Positions 48,950-58,029 of a DNA stretch of 64,000 nt are shown piece by piece (the first letter of the stretch is position 1; every line of letters starts with the position of its first letter). The position numbers and the translations under genes are program-made. This stretch comes from Lysinibacillus fusiformis (GTDB lineage: Bacteria; Bacillota; Bacilli; Bacillales_A; Planococcaceae), in NCBI RefSeq assembly GCF_016925635.1, contig NZ_CP070490.1:4036001-4100000 (forward strand), given 5' to 3'. Below the pieces are notes generated by a model. That model was not told the DNA's origin and did not search any database. It saw only the letters and a list, made by a program, of their open reading frames with translations.

Positions 48950-50866
48950 ATGTCAAATCAACGTATTCACATTCAATTTCCAGATGGTCAACAGCAAGCA
49001 TTTACAAAAGGTGTGACACTAACCGATATTGCACAAGCGATTCGTCCAGAACTTCGCAAAAAGGCAGTCGCAGGGAGTGTTAACGGAACCATCATTGATT
49101 TGACGCGCCCGATTATGGAAGATGCTCAAATTACATTGTACGATGCAAGCTCAAAGGAAGGGATCGAGGTCATTCGCCATTCTACGGCCCATTTATTGGC
49201 TCAGGCAATTAAACGACTTTATCCTCATGCACAATTTGGGGTAGGACCAGTCATTGAAAATGGCTTTTATTATGATATCGATATTGCAGATACACTGACA
49301 CCGAGTGATTTGCAGCAAATAGAAAAGAAAATGAAACAAATTGCGCAGGAAAATATACCGGTTCATAGACGCGAGGTTTCACGTGAAGAAGCGAAGCAAT
49401 TATTCGCCCATGATGCGTTAAAGCTCGAACTGTTGGAGGCAATTCCTGCAAATGAGCTAGTTACGATTTATGAACAGGGAGAGTTTTACGATTTATGTCG
49501 TGGTCCACATGTCCCGTCTACAGGCAAATTACAGCATTTTAAATTAATGCATGTATCGGGCGCTTACTGGCGAGGCGATAGCAATAACCAAATGCTTCAG
49601 CGTATTTATGGCGTTGCCTTTGCCACAAAAGAAGAACTGCATGATCATTTTGTCTTTTTGGAGGAAGCGGAAAAGCGGAATCATCGCAAACTAGGTAAAG
49701 AGCTATCGTTATTTATGTTTTCGGAGGAAGCACCTGGCATGCCATTCTATTTAGCCAACGGTCAAATTATACGCAATGAACTGGAATCATATTTGCGCCA
49801 TTTACAAGCGAAATATGACTATAGGGAAGTACGAACACCGTTGATGATGAACCAACGACTATGGGAGCAGTCGGGTCACTGGGATCATTATAAGGACAAT
49901 ATGTATTTCACACAGGTAGATGACCAAAGCTTTGCCTTAAAGCCCATGAACTGCCCTGGACATATGCTGATTTTTAAAAATGCCCTCCACTCTTATCGGG
50001 ATTTACCGATTCGTATGGCAGAATTCGGGCAAGTGCACCGACATGAATTTAGTGGCGCCTTGAATGGTCTATTACGTGTACGGACATTCTGTCAGGATGA
50101 TGCCCATATTTTTGCAACACCACAACAAATTGAGGATGAAATTGCGCTTGCATTAAATATTATTGATGAAGTGTACAATGTCTTTGGATTTGCGTATACG
50201 ATTGAATTATCGACACGACCAGATGATTATATGGGTGATTTGGCGTTGTGGAATCAAGCGGAGGCGGCACTGGAAAATGTCCTCAAGAATTTAGGCATTG
50301 CCTATACAATTAATGCAGGGGATGGGGCTTTCTATGGACCGAAAATTGACATCCATATTAAAGATGCGATTCAGCGCAGTCATCAATGTGCAACGGTTCA
50401 GCTTGATTTCCAGCTACCAGAGAAATTTGATTTAACGTATATTAATGAACACAACGAAAAGGTGAGACCGGTTGTCATCCATCGTGCAGTGTTTGGCTCG
50501 ATTGATCGCTTCTTAGGTATTTTAATCGAGCATTTTGGCGGAGCATTCCCAACTTGGCTTGCACCACAGCAAGTGCAAGTCATTGGTGTAGCAGAGGCAC
50601 ATCAAGGCTATGCCAAGCAGGTAGTAGCAGCCTTACAACAGGCAGGAATCCGTGTGCAATTAGATGAGCGCCAAGAAAAGCTCGGTAAAAAGATACGTGA
50701 AGCCCAATTGCAAAAAATACCGTATATTTTAGTCATTGGGGATCGGGAAGTAGCGAACCAAAGTGTAGCTGTTCGCAGACATGGTCAGCAAGATTCCACT
50801 GATAAGTCACTACAGCAATTAATAGAAGAAGTTACAGCAGCCATTCAACAAAAAAGTTTAGCTTAA
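48950..50866 (+). CDS. thrS: Threonine--tRNA ligase (class II)
   Basis: This protein has 638 residues. ATG 48950 has AAAGGAG upstream. In order it has a TGS domain (1-60) and an editing domain with HSTAHLLAQAIK and DLCRGPHVPSTG (the HxxxH and CxxxH zinc sites). The class II catalytic core has FALKPMNCPGHMLIFK, MAEFGQVHRHEFSGAL and VVIHRAVFGSIDRFLGILIE. Last comes the anticodon domain (VQVIGVAEAHQGYAKQ...). It charges tRNA-Thr. The length equals that of the B. subtilis ThrZ paralogue, so it might be ThrZ rather than ThrS. Control is by the T-box. Confidence 0.93.
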   Translation: MSNQRIHIQFPDGQQQAFTKGVTLTDIAQAIRPELRKKAVAGSVNGTIIDLTRPIMEDAQITLYDASSKEGIEVIRHSTAHLLAQAIKRLYPHAQFGVGPVIENGFYYDIDIADTLTPSDLQQIEKKMKQIAQENIPVHRREVSREEAKQLFAHDALKLELLEAIPANELVTIYEQGEFYDLCRGPHVPSTGKLQHFKLMHVSGAYWRGDSNNQMLQRIYGVAFATKEELHDHFVFLEEAEKRNHRKLGKELSLFMFSEEAPGMPFYLANGQIIRNELESYLRHLQAKYDYREVRTPLMMNQRLWEQSGHWDHYKDNMYFTQVDDQSFALKPMNCPGHMLIFKNALHSYRDLPIRMAEFGQVHRHEFSGALNGLLRVRTFCQDDAHIFATPQQIEDEIALALNIIDEVYNVFGFAYTIELSTRPDDYMGDLALWNQAEAALENVLKNLGIAYTINAGDGAFYGPKIDIHIKDAIQRSHQCATVQLDFQLPEKFDLTYINEHNEKVRPVVIHRAVFGSIDRFLGILIEHFGGAFPTWLAPQQVQVIGVAEAHQGYAKQVVAALQQAGIRVQLDERQEKLGKKIREAQLQKIPYILVIGDREVANQSVAVRRHGQQDSTDKSLQQLIEEVTAAIQQKSLA

Positions 50867-50876
50867 GCCAGCAAAG

Positions 50877-50917
50877 AAAGCTTGCTTTGAATGTTCGTCA
50901 TTCATTGCAAGCTTTTT
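50877..50917 (+). terminator. Terminator of thrS
   Basis: AAAGCTTGC pairs with GCAAGCTTT; an inner GAATG/CATTC pair extends the stem; T-run follows. Confidence 0.85.
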
Positions 50918-50989
50918 AAATGTTAAGAAATTTTTACCTCTATTTTTTTGAAATGACTACTAGAATCTACGTGATGTGCATACAATGAA

Positions 50990-51460
50990 TTAAAGGTGCT
51001 TGGAACTTTCTTGAAAAAGCGAATGTCCCACGATTACTTCTTGTGTTTCAGCGTCGATGACAAGAAACTTACGATAGGATTCATCGGTATTGTGCTGAAA
51101 GGATGCTAAAAAATAAACTTGTCGATTGGGATGAATAAAAGTATGTTGAGAGAGGTCTATTGTTTCCTGTTTATCATCTGTTTGTAAATAAAAACGTTTT
51201 GTCGCATTTGCCACATCTTTAAAAGCCATCTTTTGACGAATATTCAATGCAGCATTGGGATATTCCTCATAAATCGCACGATTAAGCTGCTGATAAAATT
51301 TGTCCTCATCACGAAACGATTGAAATTGGTTGTTTGGGTATTGATATAGTGTATTTATTTCAGTTGGTGTGCAAAGTGTGGGTGCTGTATGGTCTACTGA
51401 ATGTTGAGGTGGCATTAATATTTTGGAAACAACCATAAAAGTTAAGATAAATACATGCAT
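50990..51460 (-). CDS. Hypothetical exported protein
   Basis: This protein has 156 residues. GGAGGTTGAATA precedes the ATG. An N-terminal hydrophobic segment (HVFILTFMVVSKILM) may be a signal or anchor. The rest is soluble, with NNQFQSFRDEDKFYQQLNRA, then YEEYPNAALNIRQKM and a beta-rich end (KFLVIDAETQEVIVGHSLFQ). No family is recognised. It is convergent with thrS. Confidence 0.65.
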   Translation of the reverse strand: MHVFILTFMVVSKILMPPQHSVDHTAPTLCTPTEINTLYQYPNNQFQSFRDEDKFYQQLNRAIYEEYPNAALNIRQKMAFKDVANATKRFYLQTDDKQETIDLSQHTFIHPNRQVYFLASFQHNTDESYRKFLVIDAETQEVIVGHSLFQESSKHL

Positions 51461-51560
51461 TATTCAACCTCCAAATGTTTTCTTATCAAAAACATCGCCT
51501 ACTTTTTCATTCTCTATACATCCAGAGAAATGGCTAGGTGAATGCATGTATCAGCCATGA

Positions 51561-51594
51561 TAAAACCAGCCAATAAAAACATGGCCTGGCTTTA
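51561..51594 (-). terminator. Possible terminator of spo0E-type gene
   Basis: AAAACCAGCC faces GGCCTGGCTTT across a 12-base loop; near-complementary, T-rich on the minus strand. Confidence 0.5.
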
Positions 51595-51633
51595 TCCAAT
51601 CTATTCTTTCTTTTATTATATGCCTCGTTATGA

Positions 51634-51804
51634 TTAGGAAGCTTGTGCTTGTTTTAAATATCTATTAAGTAAGACATCCAATTCTTGACTGTAATCTACA
51701 ACAGTAGGGTGGGTGAAACCAAGATCCTTTGCTTTTTTATACATAATTCTTCGTTTGATCTCAATTTCCGCCTTCAAGAATTGTTTAAGTAATAAGTTAA
51801 CCAA
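51634..51804 (-). CDS. Spo0E-like aspartyl-phosphate phosphatase
   Basis: This protein has 56 residues, starting at TTG 51804 with AGGAGG 8 bases upstream. The pattern LKAEIEIKRRIMYKKAKDLG, then TVVDYSQELDVLLNRYLKQA carries the family signature SQELDxLLNxY. Spo0E-type proteins remove the phosphate from Spo0A~P and so hold back sporulation. The two-helix fold fits the length. It stands alone. Confidence 0.82.
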   Translation of the reverse strand: MVNLLLKQFLKAEIEIKRRIMYKKAKDLGFTHPTVVDYSQELDVLLNRYLKQAQAS

Positions 51805-52320
51805 GATATTTTCCTCCTAATTTTTTATCCATATTCCTGAAATAAATTTCGATGACCTCGATTCAACTTTTTCATTGTATATCACTTATATTAAAAAAAA
51901 TGTCATATTGTGTTTTGTTTATCAAATTCGTAATTTAGTCATAGATAAGGTACTTCATCCTATTTAGCTTGATTGAAAATGTTTGATTATTATAGATAAA
52001 AAATACTGATAAATTCCCCTTTTATTGAATTAAATATATGACTTAAAACCCTATTCATGTGCTGGATAGGGTTATTCACTTGTTTTATTTTAGAAAATAT
52101 TAAGGAGAAAAAAGAAGCCTTAAGTCTTTTATACTAAGAAAAAAGTTGTAATCAGAGATTGAATTTTCAGATAATTTTACCTGAAATTCATATCTTGTCA
52201 CATTTTAGCAAATTCCCTTTTATGTTGTTTAGAAATGTGGACATTTCATTGTCTATGGTGAAATGTTGAGAATTTTTGAAATTAATGGAATAATTGATGG
52301 AAGATGAGGTGATCAAGCGC
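51805..52320. other. AT-rich intergenic region with one terminator
   Basis: No gene was found. AACCCTAT (52047-52054) pairs with ATAGGGTT (52066-52073), an isolated terminator-like hairpin without a gene ahead of it. This may mark a lost gene or a short RNA. Confidence 0.45.
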
Positions 52321-52860
52321 ATGATGAAAAAACGGGTTTCGATCATTGCTTTATTAAGTTTGCTAACGGCATGTGAAAGGGAGGAGCCCTTACAGGAACC
52401 GACCATTGTGTATGACAAGGAGATGACATCAACATACACATCCACTGAATTTAGCTATGTAGCGGATTTATCTGTGGAAAAAACAGAGGCCTATCAAGCA
52501 TTTTTAAACGATGGAGAAATTCGTCATTTGCAGACCCTTTCGCCAGAGGAAATGCTGCTAATGATGTTTGATTTAGTGGAGGAACCTCGTATGGATGCAT
52601 TATATGCGATTACTTACAGCAATGATGCATTCCCTACAAAAGAATTGTTTAAGCAATACTATACGGATTCACTTGCAGGTGATTTGCTCGTTACCTATTT
52701 CATGTATAGATTTTATGATCGAATAGCTGTTAATGAATCGAGCACCCCTGATTTACAGGTCGTTCAACTGGAAATTTCCGTTGGGAGTCAGCGCTATATC
52801 AAAACATATGCTCTGCAACAGCAAGAGGGGATTTGGAAGATTCATTTAGCTAAAGATTAA
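52321..52860 (+). CDS. Lipoprotein of unknown function
   Basis: This protein has 179 residues. ATG 52321 has GAGGTGA 8 bases upstream. Signal MMKKRVSIIALLSLLTAC has lipobox LTAC at Cys18. The mature part has LSPEEMLLMMFDLVEEPRMD, then ALYAITYSNDAFPTKELFKQ and a beta-rich end. No family is recognised. The phosphatase gene starts 13 bases downstream, so they are co-transcribed. Confidence 0.7.
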   Translation: MMKKRVSIIALLSLLTACEREEPLQEPTIVYDKEMTSTYTSTEFSYVADLSVEKTEAYQAFLNDGEIRHLQTLSPEEMLLMMFDLVEEPRMDALYAITYSNDAFPTKELFKQYYTDSLAGDLLVTYFMYRFYDRIAVNESSTPDLQVVQLEISVGSQRYIKTYALQQQEGIWKIHLAKD

Positions 52861-52873
52861 AGAGGAGAAACAG

Positions 52874-53431
52874 ATGACCGAAATTTATTTTGTTAGACAC
52901 GCACATGCCCATTATTCAGTGGATGAATATCATCGTCCACTATCTGCTCAGGGAGAAAGGGATGCAGAGCGTGTCACAAATCTATTGAAACATCAACGAA
53001 TCGATGCGGTATATACTAGTCCCTATCGAAGAGCCATTCAAACAGTGGAGGGAATTGCACACGCTCGACATTTACCCGTCCAAACGATCGATGCTTTAAA
53101 AGAACGACAGCTTTCTAGTGGTGTGCTGGAGGATTTTCATGCAGCAGTTCAGCGGGAGTGGCATGAGCCAAGCTTTGCATGGGCGGGAGGGGAGTCCAAT
53201 CAACAGGCGATGGCTCGCACTATTCCAAGTTTGCGAAACATCCTTCTCACGCATCCGCAGCAGTCTGTCGTGATCGGTACACATGGCAATATCATGGTGT
53301 TAATGATGCACTATTTTGATGCCCAGTACGATTACGCATTTTGGCAAAAGTTAAGTATGCCAGATATCTATCGATTATCCTTTCAAGGGCTATCTTTACA
53401 GGAAGTAACACGTGTGTGGCAAGAGATCTGA
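52874..53431 (+). CDS. Histidine phosphatase (phosphoglycerate mutase-like)
   Basis: This protein has 185 residues. The catalytic RHA motif is IYFVRHAHAHYS (His at about residue 9), with TSPYRRAIQT and the second His in VVIGTHGNIMVLMMHY. It is a soluble phosphomonoesterase of the histidine-acid/mutase fold; the substrate is unknown. A bidirectional terminator follows. Confidence 0.88.
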   Translation: MTEIYFVRHAHAHYSVDEYHRPLSAQGERDAERVTNLLKHQRIDAVYTSPYRRAIQTVEGIAHARHLPVQTIDALKERQLSSGVLEDFHAAVQREWHEPSFAWAGGESNQQAMARTIPSLRNILLTHPQQSVVIGTHGNIMVLMMHYFDAQYDYAFWQKLSMPDIYRLSFQGLSLQEVTRVWQEI

Positions 53432-53433
53432 AC

Positions 53434-53472
53434 AAAAAAAGAGATACTACAGCAAGCATAGTATCTCTCTTG
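53434..53472. terminator. Bidirectional terminator
   Basis: GAGATACTA pairs with TAGTATCTC with A-rich and T-rich flanks. Confidence 0.8.
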
Positions 53473-53482
53473 TGCTATTCAG

Positions 53483-54034
53483 TTAATTTCTCTCCCATTC
53501 GGAGCGTAAGAGGCCAAATACTACTACATCATGGAATGTACCGAAGCGGAAAATTTCTTGGCGTAAAATGCCTTCTTTTGTGAAGCCGCATTTCTCATAG
53601 GAGCGAATAGCTGCTGGGTTAAAGCTAAAAACCTGAAGCTTGATTTTCTGAACAGCTATATATTGGAATATAAAATCAATAAGCGTTTTCATTGCATCTG
53701 TGCCATAGCCCTTGCCGTGCCACTCTTTTCCGATTGAAATCCCCACAGAGCACGTGCTATTTTGCCAATTCACTGAATAAACGGCACAGGAGCCAATCAG
53801 CTGATGGGACGCTTTTTCATAAATGCCGAAAAAGAATTCCTCCTTTTTCCCACTGATACTGTTAAAGAAAGCGGTGTGATCCTCTACAGTTTGTGGAAAA
53901 GGAATCTCATCATTAGCAAGTAGCAAAGAGGTGATTTCGCTTTCGATGGCTATAAAAGCCTCTAGGTCAGCAGAAGTCATTTGCTGTAAAGTGATCGATT
54001 GACCTGTTAAAAATGTTTTTAAATAGTGTTCCAT
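53483..54034 (-). CDS. RimJ/RimL-type GNAT acetyltransferase
   Basis: This protein has 183 residues. ATG 54034 has AGGGAGA 9 bases upstream; the longer frame from 54082 has no site. It contains QSITLQQMTSADLEAFIAIE, motif A region SVGISIGKEWHGKGYGTDAM and the end KLQVFSFNPAAIRSYEKCGF. The substrate is unknown. It is convergent with the phosphatase operon. Confidence 0.85.
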   Translation of the reverse strand: MEHYLKTFLTGQSITLQQMTSADLEAFIAIESEITSLLLANDEIPFPQTVEDHTAFFNSISGKKEEFFFGIYEKASHQLIGSCAVYSVNWQNSTCSVGISIGKEWHGKGYGTDAMKTLIDFIFQYIAVQKIKLQVFSFNPAAIRSYEKCGFTKEGILRQEIFRFGTFHDVVVFGLLRSEWERN

Positions 54035-54234
54035 TATTGTATTCTCCCTTGTATAAGGGCTGCAAGTAGCGTTACAACCCATCGATTGTTTGTAATACTT
54101 TCACGTCTACTGCATTTTTCACACTCATAAACCCACCCCTTTTTTGTGCATACTTCCATAGTAGCATGAGGGACTAAGAGAATGGAAGAAATTATGTTAA
54201 AATATGACATAGTTAAAGAGAGAGAGGGATTAAG

Positions 54235-54822
54235 ATGCGTACAGCTTATTTTGCGAATTTATTACACTACTTACCACAGGAGGAGCAGCAACAATTACAA
54301 CAGGCTGTTGGTGCTTCAGATGCACAAATTCAGGCTTTGTTAGAAGTATTTCCGAATTGCCCACAAGCATTGATTGAGCTATTACAGGATGTCAATGGTA
54401 CCTATTATTGTCAGCATGGGCAAGAAACCATCAGTGTTCTAGTACTAGGCTCTGATTTAGGGGATTACCCGTATTATTTAAAATCGGTGGAGCAAATCGT
54501 AAAAGATTACCATGACAAGCGTGAAACGATTCATGAGCGCTATCAGGAATTTTTAGCGTATGTTGAAGTAGATGAAAAGATTAATATGCATGTCCCGTTA
54601 AATGAACGTTTATGCTTTGCGGATTGTATGAATAATGGGGGCACATCGAGCCTATATATTGATTTTACGCCAAATGAAGCAGGGCAAGTTGGTCAGGTGG
54701 TTCGTTATGTGCATGATCCTGATAGCTTTGAGGTGATCGCGGCTTCCTTTGAGGAATATTTACTGCAACTTATAGAGGGAGACTATGAATTCACCGCTAT
54801 TTACGAGGAGGAATTCGAATGA
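54235..54822 (+). CDS. SMI1/KNR4-family protein
   Basis: This protein has 195 residues. The pattern LLEVFPNCPQALIELLQDVN, then GDYPYYLKSVEQIVKDYHDK and LYIDFTPNEAGQVGQVVRYV, followed by FEEYLLQLIEGDYEF, is that of SMI1/KNR4 proteins, which in bacteria often act as immunity proteins or scaffold-like partners. Two GNAT genes follow with overlapping stops, forming one operon. Whether it protects against a toxin is unknown; no toxin gene is adjacent. Confidence 0.8.
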   Translation: MRTAYFANLLHYLPQEEQQQLQQAVGASDAQIQALLEVFPNCPQALIELLQDVNGTYYCQHGQETISVLVLGSDLGDYPYYLKSVEQIVKDYHDKRETIHERYQEFLAYVEVDEKINMHVPLNERLCFADCMNNGGTSSLYIDFTPNEAGQVGQVVRYVHDPDSFEVIAASFEEYLLQLIEGDYEFTAIYEEEFE

Positions 54823-55307
54823 CCATGCTGCTCATGTTCTATGAGGACAAGGCACAGCATTTAGTGGAACAATATACGCTAACAGAAGAGCAGCTCCGCT
54901 ATACTAAGTCTCCAAAAGAGAGCATTGAACTTGCTAAGCAGGATAATAGTCGACATGCTATTTTAGCGATGGATGGTAACAAGCTAGTCACCTTTTTTAT
55001 CTTACATGAAAAAGAAGGGGTGACGCTTTACTCCTCCAATGAACAGGCGCTATTAATCCGTTCCTTTTCCACCGATTTTTATGAGCAGGGAAAAGGCTAC
55101 GCCAAAACGGCACTCCACTTATTACCTGACTTTGTTCGCAAGCATTTCCCGCACATCAATGAGCTGGTGCTAGGGGTGAATGTGCCAAATATAGCGGCAC
55201 AGGAACTTTATAAGCGTTGCGGCTTTGTCGATGAAGGCAGACAGGCGAAGGGACTTCGAGAGGAGCTAAAGGTGATGAGCTATTATTTGAAGGAGGTTAA
55301 TAATTGA
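54819..55307 (+). CDS. GNAT acetyltransferase
   Basis: This protein has 162 residues; its ATG overlaps the SMI1 stop (ATGA). It has ALLIRSFSTDFYEQGKGYAK, then HINELVLGVNVPNIAAQELY and KRCGFVDEGRQAKG, close to the YfmK/YjcK type. The next gene overlaps by 4 bases. The substrate is unknown. Confidence 0.83.
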   Translation: MTMLLMFYEDKAQHLVEQYTLTEEQLRYTKSPKESIELAKQDNSRHAILAMDGNKLVTFFILHEKEGVTLYSSNEQALLIRSFSTDFYEQGKGYAKTALHLLPDFVRKHFPHINELVLGVNVPNIAAQELYKRCGFVDEGRQAKGLREELKVMSYYLKEVNN

Positions 55308-55735
55308 ACCATATCATCGAAGCAAAAAGAGAGCATTTACAAGCACTTTATACAATCGATCAAGAAGTGATTGGTGATTCATCCAGAGAGGGAGAAATTC
55401 AACAAGCTATCGAAGAGAAACGCTGTTTGCTCTACCAATCCGCCGATACCATTGCGGGGTTTCTGCTATTTAGCAATGACTTTTTTGGCTATAGCTTTAT
55501 TTCCTTAGTCATTGTCAAGCCGTCCGAGCGCAGAAAAGGCGTTGCGTCTGCCTTAATGATGGCTTATATGAACATGGCTAAAACATCAAAAGTTTTCTCC
55601 TCTACAAATCAGTCCAATAAGCGGATGCAACAGCTTTTTCACAACCTAGGCTTTGTCAAAAGTGGTTTTATTGACAATTTAGATGAGGGAGACCCAGAAA
55701 TGATTTATATGAAACAAGCCTCACCACAAACATAG
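55304..55735 (+). CDS. GNAT acetyltransferase
   Basis: This protein has 143 residues and starts at TTG 55304 (TTGA overlap with the previous stop) with AAGGAGG seven bases upstream. Motif A is FISLVIVKPSERRKGVASAL, and the end is STNQSNKRMQQLFHNLGFVK. It is the third gene of the SMI1-GNAT-GNAT operon. Its terminator hairpin overlaps the stop. Confidence 0.83.
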   Translation: MNHIIEAKREHLQALYTIDQEVIGDSSREGEIQQAIEEKRCLLYQSADTIAGFLLFSNDFFGYSFISLVIVKPSERRKGVASALMMAYMNMAKTSKVFSSTNQSNKRMQQLFHNLGFVKSGFIDNLDEGDPEMIYMKQASPQT

Positions 55736-55745
55736 GGTGAGGCTT
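55716..55745. terminator. Terminator of the SMI1-GNAT operon
   Basis: AAGCCTCACC pairs with GGTGAGGCTT, followed by a T-rich tail; also serves the minus-strand methyltransferase gene. Confidence 0.85.
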
Positions 55746-55749
55746 TCGT

Positions 55750-56487
55750 TTATTTTTTTACTTTGATAAATAAAAAGGACGGTTTGCGTAGCTCCTTTTC
55801 AATGGAAGGAAGCTGTTGAATGGCTTCTTGGCTTGGAATCGGTTCTACGATTTTATCAATCGTTAACCCATGAGCAATCAATGTATTAACCATTGTTGCT
55901 AAGGTGCGATGATATTTGACAACACCCTCCACCAACCATGTTTGCTCACGCAAGCCTTCATCCTGGTAATGATCCACTGCGTAGTGCAGAGGGTGATGAT
56001 GGTCATCATATATCCAATTATCTTCCGTTGTGTGACGAGCTGTAGCAATAGGATGTTCCACAGAGAAAATAAATACACCGTTAGGACGAAGCATGTGAGC
56101 AATTTGAGCAATTACCGCATCAAAATCTTTGACATAATGAAGCGATAGGGAGCTGGTTATACAATCAAAGCTATTCGAGGGTGCTTCATAATCCTCTATT
56201 GCCTGTAGCTGATAGTCAATTCGAGGGTGAGCATGCGCCTGCTTGGCAATGGTCAGCATATTGCTCGACACATCTAATGCGGTTACATGCTTGGCTTGAT
56301 GGTCGATACAATACTTGGCGAAATCACCCATACCACAGCCAATATCAAGTACCCGTAAATTTGTTAAAGGTGGAAGTAAGGCCTTCATAGTGGGCTGCTC
56401 TAAAAGACGATTATAATTATATGCTTTTTGTCTCAATGTCTTATACTGATGAAAAAATATCGGATTATCATAAATATTTTGTTTCAT
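55750..56487 (-). CDS. Class I SAM-dependent methyltransferase
   Basis: This protein has 245 residues. ATG 56487 has TGGAGG upstream; the longer frame has none. Motif I is VLDIGCGMGDFAKYC (about residues 46-60), then VTALDVSSNMLTIAKQAHAH and ITSSLSLHYVKDFDAV. The C-terminal half with SVEHPIATARHTTEDNWIYD matches small-molecule O/N-methyltransferases. The substrate is unknown. Confidence 0.87.
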   Translation of the reverse strand: MKQNIYDNPIFFHQYKTLRQKAYNYNRLLEQPTMKALLPPLTNLRVLDIGCGMGDFAKYCIDHQAKHVTALDVSSNMLTIAKQAHAHPRIDYQLQAIEDYEAPSNSFDCITSSLSLHYVKDFDAVIAQIAHMLRPNGVFIFSVEHPIATARHTTEDNWIYDDHHHPLHYAVDHYQDEGLREQTWLVEGVVKYHRTLATMVNTLIAHGLTIDKIVEPIPSQEAIQQLPSIEKELRKPSFLFIKVKK

Positions 56488-56521
56488 TAAAAACCTCCAG
56501 TTGATGAAACATAACGTTATG

Positions 56522-56704
56522 TCAATTGTGCGCATCATTATTGTCCCATGTAGAGATAAAAAGAAATAGACTTTTATTACAATTTTTTGTAGGATGTAGA
56601 TAGAGGCATATCATTTTTAGATGAAGTTTATTTCCATTTAATGGGATAATGTCTTTGCGAATCCTTCTACATAATGATTTTCCTACCACGACTCTTCTAT
56701 TCAT
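56522..56704 (-). CDS. Possible 60-residue basic protein
   Basis: A minus-strand frame of 60 codons has AAGGAG four bases before its ATG and ends 34 bases before the methyltransferase start. The sequence (NRRVVVGKSLCRRIRKDIIP...) is basic, has no known motif and lies in AT-rich DNA. It may be a remnant. Confidence 0.3.
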   Translation of the reverse strand: MNRRVVVGKSLCRRIRKDIIPLNGNKLHLKMICLYLHPTKNCNKSLFLFISTWDNNDAHN

Positions 56705-56850
56705 TTCACTCCTTTTCCTTATATGTCATAAAAATGTAACAATTCTTCAAAATAAAAATATTTAAAGGGAAAACATGGCACTTCTTGCAATCTGTAACGT
56801 TCTTAGTAGTTGGAAGCAAATTCCGAAAAAAAGACGTTGGAGGGATTCTA

Positions 56851-58020
56851 TTGAATCAAGAAAGTTTATTATCCATTAGTAGCAATGCCTTATTTATTGC
56901 CTTTATTTTACTGCTCATTGCTATTGTGTCATTAGGGCTTGCGGTCAAATCGAAGAGGAAAATGTTCGGTAAGCTAGGATTACTGCTCACTTATCTAGCC
57001 TTTACCCTACAGCTCGTATACTTTGTTGTGAGATGGGTAGCGGTTGACCATGCACCTGTCAGCAATATGTATGAATTTATGACGTTCTTTGGCATCATGC
57101 TTACAGGAAGTTACTTAATTATCCATTTCTTATATAAGCAAATCGTAGTTGGCTTATTTACTATTCCTGTGTCACTAATCATCCTTGGCTATGGAAGCGT
57201 TTTCGCGAAGGAAGTATCGCCACTTGTTCCATCTCTGCAAAGTCACTGGTTAACTATTCATGTCATGACAGTGGCCTTTTCTAGTGCCATTTTATCCGTG
57301 TCCTTTGCCACAGGTTTGATTTATTTATTAAGAACACTGGATGTTTCTCAAAAATCTATCAGTACATACGGGCTTGAATTTGTGTTGTATTGTTTGGTGG
57401 TTGTCATTGGCTTTATCGGCGTATCGACTTTTTTCAGCGTTGCCACAGAAGAGGTACAGGTACAATTCGATAATGCACAGGGACAGCAAGAACAAGCCAC
57501 TTACGCCATGATGCCCCTGATTGTTAATAAAGGTGCCGTCACCGAAAAAGGTGATGCAGTAGGTGTAGTCGAAATCACAAACAAAATAGACGCCAAGAAA
57601 TTAAACTCGATTGTCTGGGCATTTATCGTTGGTACTATTTTATATGGTGTCATTCGATTAATCACAAGAAAATCAGTGAGTGCCTTATTAAAACCATGGA
57701 CAAGTCGTGTACAGCCACAATTAATGGACGAAATATCCTACCGCGCTGTTGTCATCGGCTTCCCATTATTTGCATTAGGTGGTCTACTATTCGCCATGAT
57801 TTGGGCCCAAATTGCCTGGAGTCGCTATTGGGGCTGGGACCCGAAAGAAGTCTGGGCATTAATCACCTTTTTATTCTACGCAGCCTTCCTCCATTTCCGC
57901 CTATCCAAAGGCTGGGAAGGCGAGAGAACAGCCTGGCTGGCCATCATCGGCTTCGGCATCATCGTGTTCAACCAAGTATTTGTCAACCTAGTCATCGCCG
58001 GCTTGCATTCTTATGCCTAG
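56851..58020 (+). CDS. Cytochrome c assembly protein, ResC/CcsA family
   Basis: This protein has 389 residues. TTG 56851 lies six bases after GGAGGG; upstream in-frame codons have no site. It has 8 membrane helices and the heme-handling WWD-type motif WSRYWGWDPKEVWALITF, with conserved histidines near VDHAPVSNMYEFMTFFG and LTIHVMTVAFSSA. It handles heme for c-type cytochromes with ResB/Ccs1. A ResB gene is not adjacent, so the partner must lie elsewhere. Confidence 0.9.
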   Translation: MNQESLLSISSNALFIAFILLLIAIVSLGLAVKSKRKMFGKLGLLLTYLAFTLQLVYFVVRWVAVDHAPVSNMYEFMTFFGIMLTGSYLIIHFLYKQIVVGLFTIPVSLIILGYGSVFAKEVSPLVPSLQSHWLTIHVMTVAFSSAILSVSFATGLIYLLRTLDVSQKSISTYGLEFVLYCLVVVIGFIGVSTFFSVATEEVQVQFDNAQGQQEQATYAMMPLIVNKGAVTEKGDAVGVVEITNKIDAKKLNSIVWAFIVGTILYGVIRLITRKSVSALLKPWTSRVQPQLMDEISYRAVVIGFPLFALGGLLFAMIWAQIAWSRYWGWDPKEVWALITFLFYAAFLHFRLSKGWEGERTAWLAIIGFGIIVFNQVFVNLVIAGLHSYA

Positions 58021-58029
58021 CTGAAGGTG

